Source: CATOSK01 sp963665735
GTDB lineage: Bacteria; Chloroflexota; Dehalococcoidia; Lucifugimonadales; UBA3495
Direction of reading: 5' to 3'
Length of the DNA: 64,000 bases
NCBI GenBank assembly: GCA_963665735.1
Contig: OY762444.1
Location: 2,046,001-2,110,000, forward strand
Below are positions 8,362-17,034 of this stretch, piece by piece. Under the pieces are notes generated by a model. That model did not search any database. It had not been told where the DNA came from and saw only the letters and a list, made by a program, of their open reading frames with translations. A program made the position numbers and the translations under genes. Positions within the stretch are counted from its first letter, which is position 1, and each line of letters opens with the position of its first letter.

Positions 8362-10050
8362 ATGGCCAAGATGAGCGGAGGAGAAGCCCTCGCGAAGTCT
8401 CTTGTAAGAGAAGGCGTCGAGGTCGTGTTCGGAATTCCGGGCATACAGATTTACGGCATTGTAGCGGCGCTGCGGGATGAGCCGGGCATTCGTATGATTA
8501 CGACCCGCCACGAACAGGCGGCGGCGTACATGGCCGACGGCTACGCCCGCGCATCGGGCCAGCCAGGGGTCGCGCTGGTGGTCCCGGGCGTGGGTCTCTA
8601 CAATGCGGCCGCCGGCCTGACCAACGCCTACTCCCGCTCCACGCCCGTTCTTCTCATCGCCGGTCAGATTCCGCGCGGGGCTATCGGCAAGAACCTGGGC
8701 GCCCCCCACGAAATCGCTGACCAGGCCGGCACGGTGCGCTCCGTGACCAAGTGGCAGCGGCAAGCATCCAGGCCCCGCGAAGTACCGGGCGTCGTGTTCG
8801 AAGCGTTCAGGCAGATGCGTACCGGCCGCCCCCGTCCCGTACTTATCGAGATGCCCCCCGATGCCGGGGTGGAACGCGAAGAGGTTGAGCTGCGGAATCC
8901 CGCCCGTATCTCCAGGATAGTACCCAATCCGCAAGACCTTCGAGAGGCCGCCCAAGTCATAGCGGAATCCAGTACGCCCCTGATATACGCGGGAGGCGGC
9001 GTGGCCCGCTCCGACGCCGAAGAAGCCCTGGTCAAGCTGGCGGAGGCGACGAACATCCCCGTTGTTACGTCCAGCGGCGGCAAGGGAACCATCCCGGACA
9101 ACCATCCGCTGTCTTACGGCTCCTGCTTCAGTCCCAGAGGCGAGAGACAGGAGATGAACCAGCTCTACGAGGTGATGCAGTCCGCCGACGTGGTGATAGG
9201 AATTGGCGCGCGTTTCGCCCTTGGCAATCCGGCCGGCGAGGCGTCCACGCTGGTGAACATCAACATTGACGACGCCGAACTAACGAGGCACCAGGCGAAC
9301 ACGATTCCTCTGCACGGCGACGCCGGGGCGACAATCGAGGCGTTGCTTCCCTACCTTATCAAGGCCGGGGCCGGAGGGCGTCCGTCCCCCGTCGAAGCGG
9401 TTCGCGCGGCCCGCCGGCTGATAGCCTACTACGACATTCGACTCAAAGAGCCGCAGTACGCGGTTCTGGAGGCTATGCAGAGGGGCATCCCGGAAGATGC
9501 CTTCATAGTTTGGGACGTTACTCAACTCGGCTGGTACGCCCGCACCCACTACCAGGTCAACCACCCGAAGACGTACATAGACTCCGGCTACTCGTTCAAC
9601 CTTGGCTACGCCTTTCCCACCGCGCTGGGGGTCAAGGTAGCCCAGCCCGACCGCCCGGTCATCTGCGTGGCCGGAGACGGGGGGTTCATGTTCAACTCTT
9701 CGGAGCTTTCCATCGCTGTAAAGTACGGCCTCAATGTCGTGACCGTGGTCTTCAGAAACGACTCTTACGGCAATGTTTCCAGCGACCTGGACGAGGCGTT
9801 TGGCGGAGCCTATGAGACCGACCTGCACAACCCCGACCTGGTGAGATTCGCCGAGTCCTTCGGCGCGGTCGGCATGAGAGCGGACGACCCGATAGAGTTG
9901 GAGAAGTTGATTCCCCTGGCGTTGGAGCGGCGGAGTCCGGTGATTATTGACGTGCCCATCGGAGAAATGCCCATCCCCAGGGCCCCCCAATTAGCGCCAT
10001 TTTATCGGCTGCCCTGGACCATGCCCCAAGAGGGCCTCATACAGTCCTGA
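8362..10050 (+). CDS. Thiamin-diphosphate-dependent enzyme (acetolactate synthase/oxalyl-CoA decarboxylase-like)
   Basis: A 562-residue protein with the three-domain layout of the acetohydroxyacid-synthase superfamily. The N-terminal PYR domain has the catalytic Glu in TTRHEQAAAYMADGYAR (E51). The middle domain follows, and the C-terminal PP domain carries the diphosphate/Mg motif GDGGFMFN near residue 438 ending in NDSYGN near 470. The reaction is a decarboxylation or ligation of a 2-oxo acid; the exact one is not readable, and no acetolactate synthase small subunit is adjacent, so a biosynthetic IlvB role is less likely. ATG 8362 is used; ATG 8371 is an alternative, and the ribosome site is weak for both. 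Confidence 0.85.
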   Translation: MAKMSGGEALAKSLVREGVEVVFGIPGIQIYGIVAALRDEPGIRMITTRHEQAAAYMADGYARASGQPGVALVVPGVGLYNAAAGLTNAYSRSTPVLLIAGQIPRGAIGKNLGAPHEIADQAGTVRSVTKWQRQASRPREVPGVVFEAFRQMRTGRPRPVLIEMPPDAGVEREEVELRNPARISRIVPNPQDLREAAQVIAESSTPLIYAGGGVARSDAEEALVKLAEATNIPVVTSSGGKGTIPDNHPLSYGSCFSPRGERQEMNQLYEVMQSADVVIGIGARFALGNPAGEASTLVNINIDDAELTRHQANTIPLHGDAGATIEALLPYLIKAGAGGRPSPVEAVRAARRLIAYYDIRLKEPQYAVLEAMQRGIPEDAFIVWDVTQLGWYARTHYQVNHPKTYIDSGYSFNLGYAFPTALGVKVAQPDRPVICVAGDGGFMFNSSELSIAVKYGLNVVTVVFRNDSYGNVSSDLDEAFGGAYETDLHNPDLVRFAESFGAVGMRADDPIELEKLIPLALERRSPVIIDVPIGEMPIPRAPQLAPFYRLPWTMPQEGLIQS

Positions 10051-10098
10051 TACGCAGTCCTGATACGCCGGTCCAGGTTTCGGGGTGACGGTGGGGGT

Positions 10099-10299
10099 TT
10101 ACATTTTTATTTTCTTTTCGCCGGACAGGTAGGCGTCGGGTTCTCTTTGGAAGGCGCGGTTGCAGCCGGGGCCGCAGAAGTAGTAGGTCTGGCCCTGGTA
10201 TTCGCAGCTGCCGCCGGGGGGGTTGGTGGTATCCACCTGCATATCGCATACCGGGCACAGGGCTTGGTCGGCGCGTTTTTTGAAGAAGGGGAGTCTCAT
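10099..10299 (-). CDS. YHS-domain small protein
   Basis: A 66-residue protein starting MRLPFFKKRADQAL. It has a CPVCDM motif and a second pair in YYFCGPGC, the pattern of YHS domains (named for residues near the CPVC...YFC core), thought to bind metal; such domains occur in copper-handling and heavy-metal proteins and as stand-alone polypeptides. An in-frame extension upstream to 10425 is rejected because it runs through an R2 repeat. It lies between the ThDP enzyme and the LLM oxidoreductase with no clear operon partner. Confidence 0.8.
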   Translation of the reverse strand: MRLPFFKKRADQALCPVCDMQVDTTNPPGGSCEYQGQTYYFCGPGCNRAFQREPDAYLSGEKKIKM

Positions 10300-10592
10300 T
10301 TTTTGGCGTCTCCGTTGGGGGTTTGGATTGGAGTGGAACCGGGGTTCACCCCCTCCCCAGCCCTCCCCCTGAATAGGGGGAGGGAGTTTTTGACTTTTCC
10401 CCACTGATGGGGGTTCTTGGCGCATCTTCTAGGGCGTGTCGCCAAAATCATCCGTTGCAGTCCTCGCATCTCCACCGTCATACCGACCTGCGCCGGTATC
10501 CAGGACTCCTTTGCTTGAAGGACGCTGTTCCGTGCTTGGAATTTCTGGATTCCGGCTTTCGCCGGAATGACGGTGGTATATGGCGACACTCC
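10300..10592. repeat. Intergenic repeats R2, R5 and R1
   Basis: Contains an R2 hairpin (about 10348-10386), an R5 element (cgtcataccg...ccggtatccagga, about 10478-10510) and an R1 hairpin (10540-10573). No gene is visible. Confidence 0.7.
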
Positions 10593-11534
10593 CTAGGAAA
10601 ATTCGGAGAGGACTTGCAGGGTGCGGTCAATGGAACCTTCCCGGTCGTCGCCGGCGTGGACTACTGAGACCAGGATTTCGCCGACGCCCAAGGCTGACAG
10701 GTTTTGCAGTCCTTCCCGCACGTCGTCCTCGCCGCCGGAAATGACGGTGCCGGCAATCATACCGTCGCTCCAGGTCTCTTCGGTGGCCTCCGGGTAGCCG
10801 GCATCCACGAACATTTGTTGGTAGAAGGGCAGCCGGGGATAGTTGGAAAGCTGCTGCTGGACTGCTACCCGGATTTCGTCGCGGTTGTCGTGGACGCAGA
10901 CCGGGGCGTGGGCGATGACCGGGGGCGCGGCCCGGCCGGCGGATTCCGCTCCCGCGGCCACTCCGGGCAGGGCGACTTGCTCGATGTAAGAGGACGGGCA
11001 GACCCAGGTTATCGCGCCGTCGGCCTCTTCACCGCAAGCGCGGAAGGAACCGGAACGCAGGGCCGAGGCCATGATTGGCACGTCCACCGGGGCGGGGATG
11101 GCGGCGTGGGCGTGGTAAAACTGACCGTCGAAGTCCACCGAACCCTCTTGCAACAGGGCTTTGAGGATGCGGACGTACTCGACCAGGTGGGCCAGGGGGG
11201 AACGGAAGGCGAATCCGAACATGGCGCGGGTGGTGGGCGCGTGGCTGGGGCCGACGCCAAGGCGGAAGCGGCCGGGGGCCAGTTGGGCCAGCACCTGCAC
11301 CTGCTGGGCGGTGACGATGGGATGGCGGGGGTAGGTGGGGACGATGGAGGTGCCGAAGGTCATGCCGTCGAACCGTTCCGCCGCCGCGCCGAAGAGGGTC
11401 AGCCCGTCCAGGCCGGCCCCGCCGGTGGTCAGCCAGACGGCGGGGATTCCCGCCTGCTGGACGCGCTCAATGTTTGCCATGACGCCGGCCACGTCGGGGG
11501 CGGAAACCGCGACGCCGATTTTGATGTTGGTCAT
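10593..11534 (-). CDS. LLM-class (luciferase-like/F420-dependent) oxidoreductase
   Basis: A 313-residue single-domain (beta/alpha)8 flavin/F420 protein. The N-terminal strand (IKIGVAVSAPDV), the phrase GTSIVPTYPRHP and the downstream PGRFRLGVGPSHAP are the usual cofactor-pocket segments of this superfamily; HLVEYVRILKALL follows. The family transfers hydride between F420H2 or FMNH2 and diverse substrates, so the substrate cannot be named. The start ATG 11534 has AGGAGG 9 nt upstream. It is monocistronic and followed by repeats. Confidence 0.85.
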   Translation of the reverse strand: MTNIKIGVAVSAPDVAGVMANIERVQQAGIPAVWLTTGGAGLDGLTLFGAAAERFDGMTFGTSIVPTYPRHPIVTAQQVQVLAQLAPGRFRLGVGPSHAPTTRAMFGFAFRSPLAHLVEYVRILKALLQEGSVDFDGQFYHAHAAIPAPVDVPIMASALRSGSFRACGEEADGAITWVCPSSYIEQVALPGVAAGAESAGRAAPPVIAHAPVCVHDNRDEIRVAVQQQLSNYPRLPFYQQMFVDAGYPEATEETWSDGMIAGTVISGGEDDVREGLQNLSALGVGEILVSVVHAGDDREGSIDRTLQVLSEFS

Positions 11535-11874
11535 TGGGGTTTGTCCTCCTGTTTGGGGATTTTCCGGGGTGTATTCCAGTTTTCGCTATTTTGACATGAT
11601 TGCCCGGTAGCCGTCACCATTGCGTTGATGGCTAACCCGTCATGCCGGCATCCGGGATTGCTTGCCCTTTTGTACGTTTCCCGTCTTGGATTTTCTGGGT
11701 TCCGGCCCCGTATCAAGTACGGGGTGACGTTCTTTCGCCGGAATGACGGTGGAAGTGTTCCTTCGCCCCCATCCTAACATTATCCCTTAGAGTGGGAAGG
11801 GATTTGGCGGGGTTTTCACCCCCATCCTAACCTTCCCCCGTCAAGGGGGAAGGGACTTTTTCGACACGCCATTA
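11535..11874. repeat. Intergenic region with interrupted R1 and two R2 hairpins
   Basis: No gene is visible. An R1 copy at 11690-11750 is split by a 'ccccgtatcaagtacgggg' hairpin, and two R2 hairpins (about 11775-11800 and 11820-11855) follow. The region ends where the phosphodiesterase fragment begins. Confidence 0.7.
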
Positions 11875-12100
11875 CCTGCGGCTCAGGGTATTGCTGCCTT
11901 CGTCCACGTAAACGGTTTCTTCCACCAGGGAGATTTGGATTTGCTGGCGGTAAACGCCTCCGGGGATTGGCCGCTCGGCGTTGTATAGTTCCACGTTCCA
12001 GTCCACCCGGTCAACCCTGGGGCCGCCAGCCAGGGACTCGCGGAGGATGCGGCCTTCCATTTTAACGCCGGGGTCTATTCCCAGCAGATGCAAAACGGTG
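11875..12100 (-). pseudogene. 3'-end fragment of a phosphodiesterase gene (left boundary repeat of the island)
   Basis: About 73 codons, from HLLGIDPGVKMEGRILRE to a stop, that match the last part of the intact gene at 22058-23524. By eye, roughly 210 bp differ at only about four positions, apart from the last 20 bp before the stop. Homology ends abruptly near 12100 at a short palindrome. There is no start codon context or ribosome site, so the fragment is not expected to be expressed. With the intact gene it forms a direct repeat about 10.2 kb apart. Confidence 0.85.
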
Positions 12101-12130
12101 GGGGGGTGCCAACGCGCGTTGGCAACCCCC
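12101..12130. repeat. Near-perfect palindrome at the junction of the truncated copy
   Basis: Arms tgccaacgc/gcgttggca are extended by runs of G and C, giving a hairpin of about 13 bp with one mismatch. It sits exactly where homology to the phosphodiesterase gene ends. No T-run follows on either strand, so a terminator is unlikely; it may mark the rearrangement point. Confidence 0.6.
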
Positions 12131-12254
12131 TATTATGTGACCAACGCGGATAGAACGGGCTGGATTGACTATCTGTTATTGCCCGGAGTTTTGCAATTTC
12201 CTACTAATTCTCCTGGTTGACAAGAACGGCGCTGGCGGTGTATGTTGCCTAGTT

Positions 12255-12572
12255 GGTACATTGTCTCATTAAAATCTGAAGGGGGATGCTGTATGAATAC
12301 GCAGCGCCAAGTACCTGTTACCGTCCTCGCCAACTTCCCCGGCTCTGGCAGGACGACCCTGCTCAACCGAATCTTGACTGAGCAGCGTGGAACCGGACGG
12401 GTACATGGCCCCGAGCAAGGCTACATCCGATGTGGGCGCAGGTACCCTGATGGTGGTCATCGGCCCCAACGGAGCGGGTAAGAACGCCTGGTTCAATGCA
12501 ATTGCCGGGCTGCTCCCCGTTCACCAGGGGGGAGTGACCCTTGGCAAGGTGGGCCGGCGAAGACGGGCGTAG
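12255..12572 (+). pseudogene. Decayed CobW 5' end joined to an ABC-ATPase Walker A fragment
   Basis: From the ATG at 12292 the frame reads MNTQRQVPVTVLANFPGSGR and continues TTLLNRILTEQ. This is a degenerate copy of the intact CobW start at 12677 with the P-loop Lys changed to Arg. The upstream leader (tacattgt...gaagggggat) is also duplicated. After about 33 codons the similarity ends and the sequence around 12440-12545 encodes, in another frame, VVIGPNGAGKNAWFNAIAGL, a Walker A region of the metal/branched-chain ABC-ATPase type with the following Ser-Thr replaced by Asn-Ala. Neither half can make a functional protein. Confidence 0.75.
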
Positions 12573-12638
12573 GCCCAGGCCCTCCGGCTAGTTGCAGTGG
12601 CATTTCAATGACGTCGTCGTCCAGCTACGCTTTTGAGC

Positions 12639-12651
12639 GATACATTGTATC
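12639..12651. promoter_or_regulatory. 13-bp palindrome upstream of cobW, candidate metalloregulator operator
   Basis: gatacattgtatc is a perfect 6-1-6 inverted repeat 25 bp before the CobW start codon. The decayed paralogue keeps a degraded version (ggtacattgtctc, 12255-12267). CobW-family genes are often Zur- or cobalamin-controlled; no riboswitch is visible here, so a protein operator is the simpler guess. Confidence 0.45.
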
Positions 12652-12676
12652 AACAAAAACAGAAGGGGGATTCAAT

Positions 12677-14104
12677 ATGAACACGCAGCGTAAAGTACCA
12701 GTTACCATCCTCACCGGCTTCCTCGGTTCCGGCAAGACTACCCTACTCAACAGAATCCTGAGCGAGGAGCACGGCAAGCGCATCGCCGTGATTGAAAACG
12801 AATTTGGGGAGGTCGGCATTGACCAGGCCCTCGTCATCAACGCCGACGAAGAGGTCTTCGAGATGTCGAACGGTTGCATCTGCTGCACGGTGCGCGGAGA
12901 CCTGATTCGGGTGCTCAACAATCTCAACAAGCGCCGCGACAAGTTCGACTATGTGTTGGTGGAAACCACGGGGCTAGCCGATCCCGGCCCGGTCGCGCAG
13001 ACGTTCTTCATGGACGACGAGCTTCGCGCCGAATACGCGCTTGACGGGATAGTCACGCTCGTTGATGCAGCCCACATTAACCAGCAGCTTGGCCGAAGCG
13101 CCGAAAGCACCGAGCAAATCGCGTTCGCAGACGTCCTCGTCCTCAACAAGACGGACCTGGTCAACGGCGAGACCCTTGACAGCCTGGAAGCTCGACTTCG
13201 AGGCATGAATCGAATGGCCCGAGTCGTCCGCAGCGAGCGAGCGAACGTACCCGTGGACACTGTGCTCGACCTCAGCGCCTTCGACCTGGAGCAGGTGCTC
13301 GAGCGTCGGCCCACCTTCCTCGAGCCGGAGTATCCCTTCGAATGGACGGGGGTCTATTCCCTCGCTGCCGGCCGCTACGAACTCAACCTTTCCGACGGGC
13401 CTGACCCGGCAATGTCGCTGATCGTCGTGCCTGACCAGGGCACGGATGACGCTGCCCTCCGGGAGAGCGCGGAGTGGTGTGTGCGGCAGTACGCCGAACC
13501 TGCGAAGGTCGTTCATCCAGGGGAAGAGATTCCGGTGGGTGAGCACGCGAACCTCCGGCTCGATGTTCCAGGACGCAAGTCCTTCTTCATTGCCGTGGAT
13601 ACGCCGGGGCGGTTTGGCCTCTACGCCCAGCACCTCCCGGAGGAGTTCAATCTCCAACTGAGGAACGCAGATGGAGAGGCTTTCCAAATGGGGGGCAACT
13701 TTTGCGCCGAGCCTGCCTGCACCGAGACAGAGACAGACACACGACGCATCAAGGGAGCGGCGGTTCCCTTCGAGGCTGACCGAACCTGGGTCGCGCAGCA
13801 CGAGCATGACGACGAGGTGGGGTCTATCTCTATCGAGATAGACGGCGATGCCGATCCTGAAAAGCTCAACGCCTGGCTGGGCCAACTGCTCCGGGAGCGC
13901 GGGGTGGACATCTTCCGAATGAAGGGCTTCATCAGCGTCGCGGGGCAGTCGCGCCGCTTCGTCTTCCAAGGGGTTCATATGCTCTTTGACGGCCAGCCGG
14001 ATCAAGAATGGGGGGACGCGCCCCGCCGCAACCAACTGGTCTTCATCGGCCGCAACCTGGATGGACAGAGTATGCGGGAGGGGTTCGAATCATGCCTGAT
14101 TTAG
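12677..14104 (+). CDS. CobW/COG0523-family zinc-binding G3E GTPase
   Basis: A 475-residue protein; ATG 12677 is chosen for the agaaggggga site 6 nt upstream. The G3E GTPase domain shows Walker A GFLGSGKTTLLN (K20), the family's metal site SNGCICCTVRGDL (C67, C69, C70), ETTGLADP and the guanine-specificity motif NKTD (157-160). The C-terminal CobW_C region (about 375-470) is separated from the GTPase by an unusually long insert of about 150 residues without recognised motifs, followed by a His/Asp patch (HEHDDEV). Family members deliver Zn or another metal to client proteins. The WD40 gene overlaps its 3' end by 13 bp, so the two are co-expressed. Confidence 0.9.
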   Translation: MNTQRKVPVTILTGFLGSGKTTLLNRILSEEHGKRIAVIENEFGEVGIDQALVINADEEVFEMSNGCICCTVRGDLIRVLNNLNKRRDKFDYVLVETTGLADPGPVAQTFFMDDELRAEYALDGIVTLVDAAHINQQLGRSAESTEQIAFADVLVLNKTDLVNGETLDSLEARLRGMNRMARVVRSERANVPVDTVLDLSAFDLEQVLERRPTFLEPEYPFEWTGVYSLAAGRYELNLSDGPDPAMSLIVVPDQGTDDAALRESAEWCVRQYAEPAKVVHPGEEIPVGEHANLRLDVPGRKSFFIAVDTPGRFGLYAQHLPEEFNLQLRNADGEAFQMGGNFCAEPACTETETDTRRIKGAAVPFEADRTWVAQHEHDDEVGSISIEIDGDADPEKLNAWLGQLLRERGVDIFRMKGFISVAGQSRRFVFQGVHMLFDGQPDQEWGDAPRRNQLVFIGRNLDGQSMREGFESCLI

Positions 14105-15192
14105 ATGCCGGCAGCCAAATGGGCGTTCTTAACCCGGGCTGGTCTGCGGCGGTAGGCGACTACGCTATCGCCGGGGGGTGGAGCCTGCGTGGTGAGGCGC
14201 TAGTGGTCGGCGACGCCGAGGGTGGCGTTTACGCCTTTGACGGCAAGTCCGGCGCGACCGCTTGGGAGCGGCCCCGAGTTCATGACGGTGGTATGCTCTC
14301 GATGGCAGTCCACCCCAGCGGAGCCGCGTTAGCCACGGCCGGCCAGGATGGACAGGTGTTAATCTGGGACGCCGCCGAAGGTCAGGTTAGCCGGGCTGTC
14401 GCCGTCGGCAGCGATTGGGTGGAAAACGTGACGTGGTCGCCGGACGGCCAATGGTTGGCGGCCTCCTGCTCCCGGCAGGTTCATGTTTATGACAAGGACG
14501 GCGCCGAGGTATGGCGGTCTGATAATCATCCCAGCACCGTCAGCGCGGTCGCCTGGTCAGGCGTAGGCGAATTGGCGACGGCCTGTTACGGTCGAGTGAC
14601 GTTCTTCAGAGCAGCCACCGGCGAGCTTCGCCAAAAGCTGGAGTGGCAGGGGTCCCTGGTGTCAATGGTGCTAAGCTCGGATGGGGGTATCGTAGTCTGC
14701 GGCAGCCAGGACAACTCGGTGCACTTCTGGCGTCGCTCCACGGGGCAGGACTCCGAGATGTTTGGATATCCTGGCAAGCCCTCGGCCCTGGCTTTCGATG
14801 ACACCGGCACCCTTTTGGCCACCGGCGGAGGGGAGGCGGTGACGGTCTGGAGCTTTCGGAGAAAGGGTCCCGAAGGCACGCGGCCCGGCGTCCTGGATTT
14901 TCACATTCTACCCATTACGACTCTTGCCTTCGCTCCCGGGTCGATGCGTCTGGCATCGGGGGGGCGTGATGGCGCCGTGGTTGTGTGGTCCCTGCAAAGA
15001 AATGGAAAGGGCGGCCCGATAGGGGCCGAGAATGTGGGGGACGCAGTGGCGAAGCTGTACTGGCATCCCAATGGGGACGCGCTGGCTGCCCTCGACGCCC
15101 AGGGCGGCGTGACGGTTTGGCAGATAGGACAAACCAGAGGCCGAATCAGACGCCCACGCCCGGAGCCTGGCCCCAGTGCGGACAGCGGCTGA
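14092..15192 (+). CDS. WD40-repeat protein coupled to CobW
   Basis: A 366-residue propeller. The ATG at 14092 lies inside the CobW gene with gggagggg 8 nt upstream, giving a 13-bp overlap and probable translational coupling. About seven WD blades can be followed, for example SGAALATAGQDGQVLIWD and LASGGRDGAVVVW, each ending in a W-D or V-W pair. There is no signal peptide or membrane helix. WD40 proteins beside COG0523 GTPases are a recurring arrangement, consistent with a scaffold or client-recognition role in metal delivery; the role here is inferred from position. Confidence 0.85.
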   Translation: MPDLDAGSQMGVLNPGWSAAVGDYAIAGGWSLRGEALVVGDAEGGVYAFDGKSGATAWERPRVHDGGMLSMAVHPSGAALATAGQDGQVLIWDAAEGQVSRAVAVGSDWVENVTWSPDGQWLAASCSRQVHVYDKDGAEVWRSDNHPSTVSAVAWSGVGELATACYGRVTFFRAATGELRQKLEWQGSLVSMVLSSDGGIVVCGSQDNSVHFWRRSTGQDSEMFGYPGKPSALAFDDTGTLLATGGGEAVTVWSFRRKGPEGTRPGVLDFHILPITTLAFAPGSMRLASGGRDGAVVVWSLQRNGKGGPIGAENVGDAVAKLYWHPNGDALAALDAQGGVTVWQIGQTRGRIRRPRPEPGPSADSG

Positions 15193-15280
15193 CTGTCCGA
15201 CCACCCATCGGGCAATCCTACCCGTTGCCCCTGAACCAGGCATCAGCACTTACGTATCAAAACCCATTTGGAGGACCGTT

Positions 15281-16993
15281 TTGCCAAAAATAATGATACA
15301 TAGTGTCAACAGTATTATTCCGGGGGCGTTGGCCCTGTTGATGGTGTTGGCATTGGCCTGCGGGGCCGCAGCCCCTGCTACGGAAAACGCCCCGGCGCCC
15401 GCAGCAACCGCAGCGCCGGCGCTTCCGACAGCAACCACGGCTCAACAACAATCTTCGCCAGCGACCGGAGCATCGGAACAGCCGGCGGCTCCGGCGGCAA
15501 CGACCGATGATGGGGAACGTCCCATCCTGAACGCTGGCGTCATCTGGTTGGACAGTCCCCTGGACCCGGTGGAGAGCGGCTGGGTCGCCAACCAATCGGG
15601 AATGTCGGAGAACCTGTTCCGACTGTCAGGAACCACCCTCAGCCCCGAACCTTGGCTGGCGACGGAGGCCACTCAAGTGGACTCCCTGACCTGGAAGATA
15701 GGGATCCGGACGGGTGTCAAATTCCACAACGGGAACGTGATGGATGCCCAAGCGGTCAAGGCTTCCCTGGAAAGGGCTATCCGATTGTCGCCGGCGTCTG
15801 CCGATATATTGTCCCTGGACACCATAACGGTCGAGGACGAGCAAACCATCACCATCACAACGACGGCGCCACAACCCACACTTCCGGGCCTGTTGATTAC
15901 GCCGTCGCTGGCCATTACCGACGCGGCGGCAGCGGACACCGCCGGCGAGGGCAATATCATTGCAGCGCGCGCCCTTACCGGGCCGTACATTCCCACCGAA
16001 TACGTCCAGTTGGAACACCTTGACAGCGTAGCCAACGACGAATACTGGGGTGGAGCGCCCCCGCTGGCCGGCATCAATCACATCGCCATTCCCGACACCA
16101 ACAGCCGGGAGCTGGCCCTGCAAGCCGGGGACATTGACGTTGCTATCAACGTATCACCGGATGGAGCCCGGGCCATTAACGCCCACCAAGGCACACACAC
16201 CCAGACCGCCGGCATCGGCACGTCCCTGGTCCTGTGGTGGGTCAATTTCGAGCGCGGCACGCTGGCCGACCCTCTGGTACGCCGGGCGGTGGCCCACGCC
16301 ATTGACCGGGAGAGCATCGCCGGCTTGGTCGCCCCCGCCGGCTCCGGGTCCTTCGCCGAACTGCTACTCCCGGAAGTCCTGGCGCCCTGTCCCGACGTGA
16401 GCGCGCCGGGCTACGACCCTGACGAAGCCCGCGATTTGCTGGCGCAGGCCGGCTATGTCGACAGCGACGGCGACGGAATCCTGGACAAGGAGGGTCAGCC
16501 CCTGGAAATTATTATCGGCGGTTATCCCGAGCGGTTCCAGCTGCCTATCATGGCCGAGGCCGCCCAGTCCATGCTGGCCGACGTGGGCATCAAGGCCGAA
16601 GTGCTTATCACCGAATGGTCGGTGGTCAAGGAACCCGCCTGGGACCTCTTCGGCTGGTACAACGGTGTGGTGCAGGCCGGGGGAGACCCGGTGTTTAACA
16701 TCAGCAAGTTCGCCGGGTTGAGGGCCGACGCCGGCGGCAGCGGGGCCAACAACTATGGTCACTACGACAATTCCGGTCTCGCGGACATAGTTGCCCCCTC
16801 CGTCTCGGTGGCCGATCTGGAGGGTCGAAAGCAGATTGCCTGCGAGGCTCTGGCGGTAATCACCGAAGAAACGGCATTCTTGCCGGTGGCGCACGTGAAT
16901 ATGGCGTACGGTGTCAGTGACCGGGTCACCGATTTCGAGGCCCACCCATCCAGTCTGTATTTCTTCAACCACCGCGTCGGGCTAAGCGAGTGA
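15281..16993 (+). CDS. Extracellular solute-binding lipoprotein, family 5 (peptide/nickel type)
   Basis: About 570 residues. The TTG at 15281 is preferred because GGAGGA lies 5 nt upstream; an ATG at 15293 is 17 nt away. A lipoprotein signal ends in the lipobox LALAC (Cys 27), followed by an Ala/Pro/Thr-rich linker to about residue 75. The family 5 core then has TWKIGIRTGVKFHNGN and RRAVAHAIDRESI, and a DSDGDGILDKEG loop common in this family. It should capture a peptide-, nickel- or metallophore-like ligand for the two permeases downstream. It lies 88 bp after the WD40 gene on the same strand, so a metal-related ligand is plausible but unproven. Confidence 0.87.
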   Translation: MPKIMIHSVNSIIPGALALLMVLALACGAAAPATENAPAPAATAAPALPTATTAQQQSSPATGASEQPAAPAATTDDGERPILNAGVIWLDSPLDPVESGWVANQSGMSENLFRLSGTTLSPEPWLATEATQVDSLTWKIGIRTGVKFHNGNVMDAQAVKASLERAIRLSPASADILSLDTITVEDEQTITITTTAPQPTLPGLLITPSLAITDAAAADTAGEGNIIAARALTGPYIPTEYVQLEHLDSVANDEYWGGAPPLAGINHIAIPDTNSRELALQAGDIDVAINVSPDGARAINAHQGTHTQTAGIGTSLVLWWVNFERGTLADPLVRRAVAHAIDRESIAGLVAPAGSGSFAELLLPEVLAPCPDVSAPGYDPDEARDLLAQAGYVDSDGDGILDKEGQPLEIIIGGYPERFQLPIMAEAAQSMLADVGIKAEVLITEWSVVKEPAWDLFGWYNGVVQAGGDPVFNISKFAGLRADAGGSGANNYGHYDNSGLADIVAPSVSVADLEGRKQIACEALAVITEETAFLPVAHVNMAYGVSDRVTDFEAHPSSLYFFNHRVGLSE

Positions 16994-17034
16994 TGACGGA
17001 AAGGCATGGCTGACCCAGATAGAGTATTCCAGGC

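Noticed and set aside
12101..12130. Hairpin as a terminator
   Set aside because: A strong stem but no T-run on either strand; better read as a junction palindrome.
15281..16993. Calcium-binding (DxDxDG) specialisation of the binding protein
   Set aside because: The DSDGDGILDKEG loop is common in family 5 binding proteins of this group and does not indicate a special ligand.
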